This document shows, piece after piece, positions 55,621-64,000 of a DNA stretch of 64,000 bases (position 1 is the first letter of the stretch; each line of letters begins with the position of its first letter). Origin of the DNA: Pseudoalteromonas sp. NC201 (GTDB taxonomy: Bacteria; Pseudomonadota; Gammaproteobacteria; Enterobacterales; Alteromonadaceae); the NCBI RefSeq assembly GCF_002850255.1, contig NZ_CP022523.1, positions 248,001-312,000 of the forward strand, in the 5' to 3' direction. A program made the position numbers and the translations under genes. The notes under the pieces are model-generated. The model was given only the letters and a program-made list of their open reading frames with translations. It had not been told where the DNA came from and made no database searches.

Positions 55621-56532
55621 TTATGGCTCAGCGAGTTGCTGTTTCGCTGCCTCAGATTCTTCTTTTAGGTAGTTGTTAAACGACAAGCCTAAAAACTGCG
55701 GTAAAGTTGCGCTAATTGCCAAGGAAGACAAAGTACCAATGAGAATGCCACAACACAACGCCATGGCAAAACTATTAAGTCCTGCGCCGCCTAACCACCA
55801 TATCGCTAACACCGTTGTGAGCGTCGTTAATGAGGTGATAAGCGTGCGGCTCATTGAATCCTTTATCGCTTGGTCTATGGTATTGCCCACGGGACTGGTT
55901 TTCCACTGCTCTTCGAACAAGAGCTCTCTAACTCTGTCACCAATCACAATCGAATCGTTGAGTGAGTAACCAATAATCGCCAGCAGCGCTGCAAGCACGG
56001 TTAAGTCAAATTCTACTTGCGTTATTGCAAACAAACCTAGCGTCACAATCACATCATGAAAAAGCGCGATACTTGCGGAGACCGCTAAGCGCCACTCAAA
56101 TCTAAACGCCAAGTAAAACAATACACTAAGTAATGCGAATATACCAGCAAGGCCACCTTGCTCAATTAACTCATTACCCACCTGCGCACCAAGATAACTG
56201 GCGTCTAATACGCTTGCTTGCCATTGTGTTTCAATTCCTTCTATCCACTGTTTGACGTGTGTTTCATCGGTGGACTGAGGGGTTTGGAAAACTCGCCAGC
56301 TACCATCGTTTTGTAGAGAGATTCGCGCATCTTGAACACCAAGCTCAGCTAGCTTGTTTTGCATTTCTGTTTGGCTCGTTTGCTTGGGTAAATCGATAAC
56401 CGTAACGTAACCGCCGGTAAAGTCTTGGCCTAATACAATGCCTTTTTGAGTGATGGCTATGAGACTTGCAAGGACAAGTAACAATCCAGAAATTAGCCCG
56501 ACGAATCTTGCCTTTTGCGTTTTACTTGTCAT
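55621..56532 (-). CDS. secF: Protein translocase subunit SecF
   Basis: A 303-residue inner-membrane protein with six transmembrane segments that works with SecD to pull proteins through SecYEG using the ion gradient. VVTVIDLP-like strands of the periplasmic P domain are followed by EWRLAVSASIALFHDVIVTLGLF and IGYSLNDSIVIGDRVRE, the SecF core motifs. ATG 56532 comes one base after the secD stop; the frame is open further upstream only because it lies under secD. With secD it forms the ion-driven accessory complex. Confidence 0.94.
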   Translation of the reverse strand: MTSKTQKARFVGLISGLLLVLASLIAITQKGIVLGQDFTGGYVTVIDLPKQTSQTEMQNKLAELGVQDARISLQNDGSWRVFQTPQSTDETHVKQWIEGIETQWQASVLDASYLGAQVGNELIEQGGLAGIFALLSVLFYLAFRFEWRLAVSASIALFHDVIVTLGLFAITQVEFDLTVLAALLAIIGYSLNDSIVIGDRVRELLFEEQWKTSPVGNTIDQAIKDSMSRTLITSLTTLTTVLAIWWLGGAGLNSFAMALCCGILIGTLSSLAISATLPQFLGLSFNNYLKEESEAAKQQLAEP

Positions 56533-56533
56533 T

Positions 56534-58366
56534 TTACTTTGCGCCTTTACGTGATTTTGAATAAAGAGATTCTGATAACATACCGGAGACGACCACACCG
56601 GCGAAAATACTGGTTACTATGCCCAGCGCCAAAGTGATCGCGAACCCTTTCACTGGTCCATAACCGATACTAAGTAGGATAAGAGCAGTTATCATCGTGG
56701 TTAAGTTGGCATCGATAATACTCGACATGGCTTGCTGATAACCTTGCTTTAATGCAGTAACCATCCCAATGCCTTTACGCCTTAATTCGCGAACGCGCTC
56801 AAAAATAATAACATTGGTGTCGACGGCCATACCGATAGTCAAAACTAGGCCCGCAATGCCGGGTAAGGTAAGCACAACACCAGGAAGCAGCGACATTAAT
56901 CCAATCAGGCAAACTAAGTTTACCAGTAATGAGGTAATGGCCACTGCGCCTAGCTTGCGATACCATACTGCCATAAACAGCAAAGTTAGGCTTAGCCCTA
57001 ACGCCAAAGCTTTAAAGCCGCTTTCAATATTCTTTTCGCCCAATGAAGGACCAATGGTTTGCTCTTTCACAATGGTGATTGGTGCGTCAAGAGAACCCGC
57101 CCGCAACAATAATGCTAACTCTTGCGCGCGTTCCATTGACTGCATATTGGTAATACTGAATCGGGTATTTAATACTTGTTGAATAGTGGCGACTGAAATT
57201 ACCTCCGTTTTGCGCCTAATCTCTCCTTTTGGATCCGCGTAATATTCGCTGAATACGGTAGCCATTGGTTTACCAACATTGTTTCTAGAAAATCGGTTTA
57301 TCTTTTCACCGCCTTGAGAAGATAAGAATAGTTGCACTAAAGGCTTGCCGTATTCATCTCTTCCTGCTGTTGCGGACTCTATTTCATCCCCGCCAAAAAT
57401 GGCAACTGGGTCGACTGAAACCAAAGCGCCAGATTTATCCTTTAATTTTTGACCTCCCATTTCTTGTAATGCATGAAATGAAAGCTTTGCTGTGGCGCCG
57501 ATAATACGCTTGGCTTGTTCTGGGTCTTGCACGCCAGGTAATTCGATTCGTATATAGTTAGTGCCTTGACGTTGCGTAACTGCTTCTGTGATCCCGAGTT
57601 CCTCAATACGCGAACGTAAAGTAGATAGCGCTTGGGTCATTAACTGCTTATCGAACTCTGCTTTTTTCGCTTCGGCAAAACGGAAATTAACTCTCGTTAA
57701 ACTGCCTTGTTTATGAGTTGTACTGGTAAATTGTGGATAGAGTTCGCGCAGTGTCGCAGTAAGTGCTACGAGTTCATTTTGCCCTTGCGCTTTCGCTATG
57801 ACCTCAACCTGCTCGCCACTGATAACTTGAGGAATAGATAGGTTACGATAACGATTTTTGATCCGTAGGCTATTGGCTTCGTCTGCGAGTGACTGCAGTT
57901 TATTTTGCGCCGCTTGCTCTGTGTCAACCTTGAGTACGAACAACACACCGCCGTCCAAGTCTAGTCCGAGCTTGATAGGTTTGAGTCCAGTGCTTTCTAA
58001 CCACTGTGGCATCGTTGAAGCACTAACAACCTTAACACTTAGCTTGGAGTGAGACTCAGCCATATAAGCACGCGCTTCGGCGGTTAGCGTGCGGTTTTCA
58101 AGTTCAACTAAGTAGCCACCTTGATGAGACTCGATTTGCTTGACTTTGAATCCCTCTCCTTCTAGCTGAGATTTAAGCTCAGGCAGCGATAGAGACACTA
58201 CCTCGTTACTACTTGCTTGAATTTGAATCAAATTCTTATTGGGATACAAGTTTGGTAGTGCACAAAGGATCAACAAGAACACAATAAGCGCAGTAAAAAA
58301 GCGTTTTGCACGCGCGGTTGCTCCACGAGAGGTTGATGGCCTCGTTGGCGAATTTATATCTTTCAT
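56534..58366 (-). CDS. secD: Protein translocase subunit SecD (VemP-linked, secD2 type)
   Basis: A 610-residue inner-membrane protein. After TM1 (about 25-42) comes the large periplasmic P1 region with LGLDLDGGVLFVLKVD (D-L-D-G-G motif); the C-terminal five-helix bundle includes GLVLTIGMAVDTNVIIFERVRE with the ion-relay Asp. Its usual partners yajC and tgt are absent. Instead a VemP-like gene lies upstream, as for secD2F2 of Vibrio, which is made when the normal Na+-driven SecDF is limiting. The secD ribosome site (GAG, 6 bases before the ATG) can be base-paired in the leader. Codon and length features are otherwise normal. Confidence 0.94.
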   Translation of the reverse strand: MKDINSPTRPSTSRGATARAKRFFTALIVFLLILCALPNLYPNKNLIQIQASSNEVVSLSLPELKSQLEGEGFKVKQIESHQGGYLVELENRTLTAEARAYMAESHSKLSVKVVSASTMPQWLESTGLKPIKLGLDLDGGVLFVLKVDTEQAAQNKLQSLADEANSLRIKNRYRNLSIPQVISGEQVEVIAKAQGQNELVALTATLRELYPQFTSTTHKQGSLTRVNFRFAEAKKAEFDKQLMTQALSTLRSRIEELGITEAVTQRQGTNYIRIELPGVQDPEQAKRIIGATAKLSFHALQEMGGQKLKDKSGALVSVDPVAIFGGDEIESATAGRDEYGKPLVQLFLSSQGGEKINRFSRNNVGKPMATVFSEYYADPKGEIRRKTEVISVATIQQVLNTRFSITNMQSMERAQELALLLRAGSLDAPITIVKEQTIGPSLGEKNIESGFKALALGLSLTLLFMAVWYRKLGAVAITSLLVNLVCLIGLMSLLPGVVLTLPGIAGLVLTIGMAVDTNVIIFERVRELRRKGIGMVTALKQGYQQAMSSIIDANLTTMITALILLSIGYGPVKGFAITLALGIVTSIFAGVVVSGMLSESLYSKSRKGAK

Positions 58367-58373
58367 ATTTTTC

Positions 58374-58483
58374 TCATTATCTATCTGAGCGATACCGATT
58401 TGCTAACGAATACTGGTCATACAGACGTTAGGGTGCTGGTATCAAAACTACTATTTGGGTACTTTATTGGTAGTAGATAATGA
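58374..58483 (-). promoter_or_regulatory. VemP-controlled RNA leader hiding the secD ribosome binding site
   Basis: On the minus strand, TCATTATCTA begins right after the vemP-like stop codon (58483-58474) and is exactly complementary to TAGATAATGA (58383-58374), which overlaps the UGAG ribosome site 6 bases before the secD ATG. Between them lie nested stems GATACC/GGTATC and CTAACG/CGTTAG (58443-58391). A ribosome stalled at the end of the VemP-like gene would cover the first arm and free the secD site. This is the arrangement known for vemP-secDF2 of Vibrio; its working here is inferred. Confidence 0.75.
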
Positions 58484-58960
58484 TTAAGAGGCGAAGTTGA
58501 GACTGCCTTTGAAGGTTAAGTTTGCCGGCTTACAGTTGTCGATAAAGCCATTGTTTGGCCGAGTATCACACATATACCAAGGTACAGGTTTAGGTCTATT
58601 GATGTCATAGACTGAGGCCGGTATATATTTTTCTGCTGCAAGCTCAAATACAAGCGCATATTCGGCTTGTTGTTTAGGATGTAGAAAATAACTAGGGTGG
58701 CTAGTACGCTCGCGTTCCGGTAATAAGCCCTTTTCGTGATGCGTGGTTTCACCACTGAGCTTTATTGGACTTGTAGGGCTTGGCTTACTGGGTAACTGAT
58801 TGGAGTCAGCGAGGCCCTTTTGGGTGATGTTTTCGAAGCTCGTGCTGTGCGTATCAGAAGTATGGGATAAGTGATTATCAGGCGTTCCTGTCGCGCACGC
58901 AGCAGCTACCCATAACAACATGAGTAATGACATAACGGCGAAAAGGTTAAAACGCTTCAT
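58484..58960 (-). CDS. vemP: VemP-like export-monitoring arrest peptide
   Basis: A 158-residue protein with a signal peptide (about 1-22, FNLFAVMSLLMLLWVAAACA), a low-complexity Ser/Thr/Pro middle, and a compact C-terminus containing KPVPWYMCDTRPNNG and IDNCKPANLTF. VemP of Vibrio alginolyticus has nearly the same length (159), a signal peptide and a C-terminal arrest sequence that stalls the ribosome unless the nascent chain is being exported; stalling then turns on secD2F2 translation. The gene lies directly upstream of secDF on the same strand with a pairing RNA leader between them. The identification rests on length, signal peptide, position, conserved-looking C-terminus and leader structure. 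Confidence 0.75.
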   Translation of the reverse strand: MKRFNLFAVMSLLMLLWVAAACATGTPDNHLSHTSDTHSTSFENITQKGLADSNQLPSKPSPTSPIKLSGETTHHEKGLLPERERTSHPSYFLHPKQQAEYALVFELAAEKYIPASVYDINRPKPVPWYMCDTRPNNGFIDNCKPANLTFKGSLNFAS

Positions 58961-59061
58961 GAAAACTGATTAAACAACTTATTAGATAAAATTGCGAGAT
59001 TGGGGCGATAGTAGCAAATTCAAGATAGCGGTATCAATTATAATGAATGTGAGAGGCATAA

Positions 59062-59087
59062 AAAAACCTCCAACTTGGGAGGTTTTT
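59062..59087 (-). terminator. Terminator of hupB (minus strand)
   Basis: AAAAACCTCC and GGAGGTTTTT form a 10-bp stem with an AACTTG loop just after hupB; the A-run on the plus strand gives the U-tract of the minus strand. Confidence 0.9.
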
Positions 59088-59104
59088 CTTGTCCAGCGAG
59101 TGGA

Positions 59105-59380
59105 TTAAGGATTTACTTGGTCTTTTAGGCCTTTACCTGCTTTGAACGAAGGAATGTTCGCAGCTGGGATTTGGATTTCAGCGCCAGTTTGTGGGTTACG
59201 ACCAGTACGCGCAGCGCGCTCTTTTACTGAGAATGTGCCAAAACCAACTAAAGCAACAGAACCGCCATCTTTTAGTGTGTTAGTTACTGCGCCAGTAAAC
59301 GCTTCTAAAGCACGGGTTGCCGCTGCTTTTGAAATCTCTGCGTCTGCCGCCATCTTTTCAACTAGTTGAGCTTTATTCAT
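59105..59380 (-). CDS. hupB: DNA-binding protein HU-beta
   Basis: A 91-residue nucleoid protein that bends DNA as a dimer. [11 protein letters not shown] opens the helical half. [21 protein letters not shown], which spans the beta-arm base and tip, is the family signature; here it is read as [13 protein letters not shown] followed by TGRNPQTG. The arm sequence [14 protein letters not shown] is closer to HupB than to HupA of enterics. It is a single gene with its own terminator, and no lon gene lies next to it in the window. Confidence 0.95.
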   Translation of the reverse strand: MNKAQLVEKMAADAEISKAAATRALEAFTGAVTNTLKDGGSVALVGFGTFSVKERAARTGRNPQTGAEIQIPAANIPSFKAGKGLKDQVNP

Positions 59381-59534
59381 TATTAGATTCCTATAACTTT
59401 ATAATTTGCCTAAGCAAAACCTATGTTTATGCATTTTGCGTTTATGTGCAACCCCAAAATTGCGAAATTCGACGAAATATTTATTATTTTATTGCGTTTC
59501 GCCCCGGATCCTGTGGGTTTGTAATCAAACGCTA

Positions 59535-60059
59535 TCAATTTGCTGGCAACTGCGCAAGCTTTGTACCCCATAAAATGCGATTAAAACTCACTATCAGGTA
59601 GAACCCCACACTCCACAGTGCGCCAAACACTGGCCAAAAAATGTACCAAGGTGTTGAGATAGAAACTACATCAAAGTTAGCTGCACCGAGATAGCTAGGT
59701 GGCGCGCAGACCAAAAATACCACTAATAATATCGGCGCTTTGAGCGTTAATAGTTTGGAAAGTGCATTATTTATTGTCAGCACCAATGCTATCCACAAAA
59801 CCCAAAGCCAAACCGGAAGTAATTCACTACCTTGGTAATTGATGAGCTGAGCTTTGACCGCAATCAATTCAATGCTCATTCCTATGGCGGAACCAACGAG
59901 TGCAAGCACCAAATTGAGATGCTTGTTTTGGTGTCCTGCGAGCATAACGAGACAGCCAACCAACATCAACCAAAGCGCATCTGCTTGAAAAAATAATGCA
60001 GCAAACCAAATGCTTTGGAAGAGTAGCGCGTTAGTAATCCAATGTTTGAGTACAGACAT
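59535..60059 (-). CDS. DUF2878 family membrane protein
   Basis: A 174-residue protein with about five to six hydrophobic segments (FQSIWFAALFFQADALWLM, HLNLVLALVGSAIGMSIEL, WLWVLWIALVLTINNAL). This matches DUF2878 proteins, whose function is unknown and which recur downstream of cyclopropane-synthase-like genes in marine bacteria. Its start overlaps the end of the synthase gene by 29 bases, so it is the last gene of the operon starting at or before 63985. Confidence 0.8.
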   Translation of the reverse strand: MSVLKHWITNALLFQSIWFAALFFQADALWLMLVGCLVMLAGHQNKHLNLVLALVGSAIGMSIELIAVKAQLINYQGSELLPVWLWVLWIALVLTINNALSKLLTLKAPILLVVFLVCAPPSYLGAANFDVVSISTPWYIFWPVFGALWSVGFYLIVSFNRILWGTKLAQLPAN

Positions 60060-61293
60060 TGGACTGGTATCTTGGTTTTCTGGCGACTAAATGCACGGCA
60101 CTAGTTGCTCTTTGTTTAAACGCCCCTTCGCAGTAGCATAAATAAAATTGCCAAAGGCGATAAAAGCGTTCATCGAAACGTTTACCATCAAGCGAAGGCC
60201 ATGCTTTTTCAAACCGAACACGCCAATCGTATAGCGTTCTGGCATAGTGCAGACCGATATCATGGAGTTCGTGGACAACCATATCGGTGGAATTTACGAT
60301 TTGCTTGCTCATTTCACTCACGGAAGGAAGACAACCGCCAGGAAAAATGTACTGCTGAATGAAATCCGATTGCTTGAGGTAATGTTGATAACGTTGGCAG
60401 GCGATGGTAATGGCCTGAATCAGCATCGCGCCAGTCGGTTTCAGCAAGTCGTTGCATTTGGCAAAAAAGCCCGATAAATAAGCATGTCCAACTGCCTCAA
60501 TCATTTCGATAGACACCAGCTTGTCGTACTGGCCGTCCAATTCGCGGTAATCTTGTTTTAGTAATGTGATGTGCTGCTGCAACCCTTCTTTTTCAATCAG
60601 TGCTTTTACGTAGGCATGCTGCTCTTCTGAAATAGTTGTTGTGGTTATATGGCAGCCGTAGTTTTTTGCAGCATAAACAGCAAATGCGCCCCACCCGGTG
60701 CCAATCTCAACAACTTTGTCAGCTGCCTGAAGATCCAAACGCTCACAGATTGCGGCTAACTTATGTTGCTGCGCTTCTTCAAGCGATGCTTCCTTTGAGG
60801 GATACACTGCACTAGAGTACAGCATTTCTTCACTTAAAAATGATTCATAAAGGTCGTTACCAAGGTCGTAGTGGGCGACAATGTTACGCTTTGAGCCTTG
60901 TTTCGAGTTTTTATTTTTAAGATGCTTTATCTTATTCACAATGCCGGAGAAAAATGCAAACTTATTTTCAAATGCATCTAGCTGAGCTTGGTTTAGGACG
61001 AAGATCTCAATCAGTTTGGTTAAATCCGAACAATTCCAGTGACCAAGAATGTAAGATTCACCTGCGCCGACACTGCCGCCAAGTGCAAATAGCTTATACA
61101 TTTGCGCTGAATGAACATGAATATCAACGCTTAGGCTTGTTTCTGACTCACCAAAACAGTATTTTTGGTCGCCTTCGACAAGTACCACTTTTCCGGTTTC
61201 TAAGGTATTCAACGCGCCAAAGACGAGCTTTTTGTACACTCTATCGAATGTAGAAAGCGAAATTGATGAGGATATTGTCGTGGTATTTTCCAT
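60031..61293 (-). CDS. cfa: Cyclopropane-fatty-acyl-phospholipid synthase-like methyltransferase
   Basis: A 420-residue SAM-dependent enzyme. The N-terminal domain (about 1-110) is followed by VAHYDLGNDLYESFLSEEMLYSSAVYP (residues about 128-155 region) and the SAM loop VVEIGTGWGAFAVYAAKNYG, then KLVSIEMIEAVGHAYLSGFF, all typical of the CFA synthase family. It methylates or cyclopropanates double bonds of membrane phospholipid acyl chains. In this operon context it may act as in furan-fatty-acid or CFA formation under photooxidative stress. ATG 61293 follows the DUF1365 stop by one base; GGAAGAG lies upstream. Confidence 0.9.
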   Translation of the reverse strand: MENTTTISSSISLSTFDRVYKKLVFGALNTLETGKVVLVEGDQKYCFGESETSLSVDIHVHSAQMYKLFALGGSVGAGESYILGHWNCSDLTKLIEIFVLNQAQLDAFENKFAFFSGIVNKIKHLKNKNSKQGSKRNIVAHYDLGNDLYESFLSEEMLYSSAVYPSKEASLEEAQQHKLAAICERLDLQAADKVVEIGTGWGAFAVYAAKNYGCHITTTTISEEQHAYVKALIEKEGLQQHITLLKQDYRELDGQYDKLVSIEMIEAVGHAYLSGFFAKCNDLLKPTGAMLIQAITIACQRYQHYLKQSDFIQQYIFPGGCLPSVSEMSKQIVNSTDMVVHELHDIGLHYARTLYDWRVRFEKAWPSLDGKRFDERFYRLWQFYLCYCEGAFKQRATSAVHLVARKPRYQSNVCTQTLDY

Positions 61294-61294
61294 C

Positions 61295-62026
61295 TTATAC
61301 TCTTCCGGGGTGCCCAACAAAAGGCACTTTTTTTAAAAATAACTTCAACGCTTGCCAGTAGATGCCTTTAGCTATGCTCCATGTCATTGCTGGAAACCGC
61401 TTAAGCAATTGATTAATATTTGCTTCATTGAGCTCCTGCTTTTTGAGCGTCATCGTGGCATCAAATAGCAATTCGTCACCTTTTCTGTTTTCAATATGGA
61501 TTAGCGTATTGCTACCGGGTGGCTTCACTTTCCAGTGGTAGTGCATATCCAAATTCATAAAAGGTGATACGTGAAATTGCTTTTTAAAGTTCACTTCTTT
61601 ACTTAATTCAACTAAATAAAAATGACGCTCATTCCAAGGCGTATTACTGACCTCAGCGAGCATATGGCTAAAACCAGCCCCCTTCTCGTCTTCAAAAAAG
61701 TAGAAATTAACCGGACTGAAGTAAAAGCCTAAACAGCGTATTTGCGCCATTAAATATACTTTTGTTTGTGATGAAACGGGTTTGCCTAGCGAATTTGACT
61801 TAGCACGTGCGCGCTCAACTAAGCTTTCGCCTTCTGTGAGGATATAGTCAGCTTGATTGAATTTAAGCAGTTTTAAGCCGGATGTACCAAACTTTGACGA
61901 AATACTATTGAGTGCGTCGAGCTCACTTAAATCTAGCCACATCATATACATGGGGTAAGAAAAAGCATGCTTGGCATGAGCGAATCGCCGATGCCGAACT
62001 TTTCCCACCAGTATTGCACTGTTCAA
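61295..62026 (-). CDS. DUF1365 family protein
   Basis: A 243-residue protein of the DUF1365 family. Typical pieces are [26 protein letters not shown] at the start (split across residues 8-33), [15 protein letters not shown] in the middle and [14 protein letters not shown]. Function is not established, but the gene is nearly always between a flavin amine-oxidase-like gene and a cyclopropane-synthase-like gene, so a lipid-modifying role is inferred. It overlaps the upstream oxidoreductase by 4 bases and ends one base before the synthase start. Confidence 0.9.
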   Translation of the reverse strand: MNSAILVGKVRHRRFAHAKHAFSYPMYMMWLDLSELDALNSISSKFGTSGLKLLKFNQADYILTEGESLVERARAKSNSLGKPVSSQTKVYLMAQIRCLGFYFSPVNFYFFEDEKGAGFSHMLAEVSNTPWNERHFYLVELSKEVNFKKQFHVSPFMNLDMHYHWKVKPPGSNTLIHIENRKGDELLFDATMTLKKQELNEANINQLLKRFPAMTWSIAKGIYWQALKLFLKKVPFVGHPGRV

Positions 62027-63276
62027 AATGAGATACCCAATTGCTCGGCCACATCTACCGCACTTCTCACCCCATCTTCATGAAAGCCGTTGAACCAGTA
62101 CGCACCACAAAAATAACTATGGTGTTTACCATCGATGTCGGCTTTACGTTTTTGGGCCGCAATGCTGGTGGTATTGAATACCGGATGATGATAGACAAAG
62201 CGGCGGATCACTTTGTCTTCAGCTATCCCTTCATCATGATTTAACGTGACACAGTATTGATGTTTGGCATCAAGCCCCTGCAGTATGTTCATTTGGTAGG
62301 TGACAACAGCGGCTTTGTCCGTCGCTTCGTTTAATAAATAGTTCCAACTGGCCCACGCCAGCGGACGTTTTGGCAATAAACGGGTGTCAGTGTGCAGCAC
62401 CACTGAGTTTGCAGTATAAGGAATTGCACCAAGTATCGTTTGTTCATCACTCGATGGAGTATTTAGTAACGCTAAAGCCTGATCGCTATGACATGCAAAG
62501 ACGACTTTATCGAAGTACTCATTACTACCATCTTTGAAGATGATGGTCACACCAGAGTCATCACGAACTACTGTCTTGATGTCGGCATTAAGCACAATAT
62601 TGTCTTTAAATTCTGCCACCAATGGTTGAATGTATTCCCTCGAACCACCTGGGATAACATACCATTGAGGGCGATTTGTGATGTCCAAGAGCCCATGGTT
62701 GAAGAAAAACTGGACAAAGAATTTAGCTTCAAAGTCGAGCATCTCTTTGATACTGGTTGACCAGATAGCTGCGCCCATTGGCAAGATGTAGTGCAGCTTA
62801 AAAAACTCATTAAATTGGTGTTGCTGTAGCAGTTTGCCAAGTGTTTCAACACCTCGATAGTCGTCTTCTTCGTATAATGATTTACAAAGATCATTAAAAC
62901 GCACAATATCCTTTAGCAATCGCCAGAAGGTTGGCCTCAGTAGGTTACGTTTTTGTGCGAATAGCGTGCGGAGTGAATGGCCATTGTACTCAAACTTCGA
63001 TTGACTGTTGTGAACACTAAAGCTCATTTCGGTTTCTTGGCGACTAACACCAATTTCAGCCAGCAATTTTTCAAACTTTGGATAGGTTCTGTCGTTAAAT
63101 ACGATAAAGCCGGTATCAACCGCGAGCTTTTCACCTTGGTATTCAACATCAATAGTTGCTGTATGTCCGCCAATATAATCATTTTTTTCAAAAACTTTCA
63201 CGTCATGTTGACGACTTAAAAGGTATGCTGCGGTCATACCTGAAATACCGCTTCCAATTATTGCAATCTTAGCCAC
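62023..63276 (-). CDS. FAD-dependent amine oxidase-like oxidoreductase
   Basis: A 417-residue flavoprotein. The N-terminal dinucleotide fold is [19 protein letters not shown], followed by [16 protein letters not shown] with the ribose-binding Glu. [12 protein letters not shown] and [11 protein letters not shown] lie in the substrate region, and a C-terminal YFCGAYW-like segment binds FAD. This subgroup accompanies DUF1365 and cyclopropane-synthase-like genes and is a candidate for acyl-chain desaturation in furan-fatty-acid-type pathways. It overlaps its neighbours on both sides by 4-8 bases, so expression is coupled. Confidence 0.9.
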   Translation of the reverse strand: MAKIAIIGSGISGMTAAYLLSRQHDVKVFEKNDYIGGHTATIDVEYQGEKLAVDTGFIVFNDRTYPKFEKLLAEIGVSRQETEMSFSVHNSQSKFEYNGHSLRTLFAQKRNLLRPTFWRLLKDIVRFNDLCKSLYEEDDYRGVETLGKLLQQHQFNEFFKLHYILPMGAAIWSTSIKEMLDFEAKFFVQFFFNHGLLDITNRPQWYVIPGGSREYIQPLVAEFKDNIVLNADIKTVVRDDSGVTIIFKDGSNEYFDKVVFACHSDQALALLNTPSSDEQTILGAIPYTANSVVLHTDTRLLPKRPLAWASWNYLLNEATDKAAVVTYQMNILQGLDAKHQYCVTLNHDEGIAEDKVIRRFVYHHPVFNTTSIAAQKRKADIDGKHHSYFCGAYWFNGFHEDGVRSAVDVAEQLGISF

Positions 63277-63985
63277 GGGCTATCCTTTTTGCGAGAGGTA
63301 ACCACAACGAAAACGGCAGTAACCTGAGAAGTTTTAAAAATAGAGTAAATCTTTTTGGGAAATGTATTTCCTTGCTGCGCTTTTCTATTCCTTTGCTAAT
63401 GTAACTCACGGCCTCATCGACACTTACAATAAATGGCATCGGAAAGTCGTTTTTATCTGTCAACGGCGTTTCTACAAATCCTGGGTGAACTAAGGTCACA
63501 TCAATGTCTTTTAATGTTGCTGTCAGGGTGCGCGCTAAATAGCTGACAGCCGCTTTCGACGCACCGTACGCTTCGGCGCGAGGCAAAGGTAAAAATGCAC
63601 TGCTGGAACTTACGATGCAAAGTTGCCCGCCTGATTTAATTTTTGGCAGTAAAACGTCTAGGCAGTGGCCGATTGAGATGACGTTGATATGCATTACCCG
63701 CTCAAACAAATAGCCGTCAAATTGGTTGGGATTATCGATATACTCACAACCACCTGCGTTGAGGATCACAAGATCCAAGCCGTCAATATCTTTGAAGTGA
63801 TCTTCTATCTCTTCGCGGTTTGTTAAATCAAATGCTTTGCTCTTTGCACCTACGCTGCTTTCTAATTCGTCTAACACTTTTTGGTTGCGGCCACAAGCAG
63901 TTACTTGATGTGACTGTTTTGCATAAAATTCCGTAAGACCTTTACCTATTCCTGATGTTGCGCCAGTAATTAAGATGTTGCTCAT
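63269..63985 (-). CDS. Short-chain dehydrogenase/reductase
   Basis: A 238-residue SDR. NILITGATSGIGKGL is the cofactor-binding TGxxxGIG motif, LVILNAGG replaces NNAG, and the catalytic Ser and Tyr-Lys are in CIVSSSSAF and YGASKAAVSYLAR. It is the first complete gene of the lipid-modification operon in the window; further genes may lie beyond the right edge. In related genomes a sigma-E-like factor and ChrR anti-sigma gene often precede this operon, which cannot be checked here. Confidence 0.92.
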   Translation of the reverse strand: MSNILITGATSGIGKGLTEFYAKQSHQVTACGRNQKVLDELESSVGAKSKAFDLTNREEIEDHFKDIDGLDLVILNAGGCEYIDNPNQFDGYLFERVMHINVISIGHCLDVLLPKIKSGGQLCIVSSSSAFLPLPRAEAYGASKAAVSYLARTLTATLKDIDVTLVHPGFVETPLTDKNDFPMPFIVSVDEAVSYISKGIEKRSKEIHFPKRFTLFLKLLRLLPFSLWLPLAKRIARG

Positions 63986-64000
63986 GCCGTGATCCTTTTA

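Noticed and set aside
56769..57182. 137-codon open frame opposite secD
   Set aside because: Antisense to conserved secD sequence; composition is that of a mirror frame.
1..64000. tRNA, rRNA or prophage structural genes
   Set aside because: I looked for tRNA arms, rRNA blocks and phage structural proteins and saw none; only a lone integrase is present.

Overview
This window looks like the chromosome of a marine gammaproteobacterium of the Alteromonadales, most likely Pseudoalteromonas or a close relative. The reasons are the moderately low GC content, the minCDE, rluF, hemH, hupB and secDF gene types, the many c-di-GMP proteins and secreted hydrolases, and a VemP-like leader gene in front of secDF. 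The genus is inferred from gene content and style, not from any search.

Layout. 1-7.6 kb: glycogen operon glgB(partial)-glgX-glgP-glgC-glgA. 7.8-11.2 kb: a three-gene unit of a degenerate EAL-HDOD protein, a DUF418 membrane protein and an orphan periplasmic binding protein. 11.3-18.7 kb: housekeeping genes (rluF, minCDE, ycgL, an MltB-type transglycosylase) and a cyanide-insensitive-type cytochrome bd operon with a GbsR-like regulator and an FNR/Anr-type box. 19-29.3 kb: a secreted phosphodiesterase, a 59-codon membrane protein, two large c-di-GMP proteins, a YfcC-type transporter, hemH and an Aer-like chemoreceptor.

29.3-40.4 kb is the accessory part. It holds a gene-poor stretch ending in an orphan Gly-Gly-leader peptide gene (candidate RiPP precursor), a lone tyrosine recombinase, a secreted DUF642-like protein, a second periplasmic binding protein with a LysR regulator, and a pair of exported helical proteins that look like a binary alpha-pore-forming toxin of the ClyA/XaxAB type. 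An array of four cloverleaf-like palindromic repeats closes this part.

40.4-55.5 kb: MFS/LysR/old yellow enzyme, an S9 peptidase followed by a MITE-like element, two secreted phosphoesterases (one PhoD), a diguanylate cyclase, an RND efflux pair and a MliC-like lipoprotein. 55.6-59.4 kb: secDF preceded by a VemP-like arrest-peptide gene, with an RNA leader that can hide the secD ribosome binding site, then hupB. 59.5-64 kb: an SDR/FAD-oxidoreductase/DUF1365/cyclopropane-synthase-like/DUF2878 operon of the lipid-modification type associated with photooxidative stress.

The most notable items are the putative two-component pore-forming toxin (36.3-40.0 kb), the VemP-secDF translation-arrest switch (58.4-59.0 kb), the orphan RiPP-like precursor (30.2 kb) and two structured repeat families that supply stop codons to neighbouring genes.
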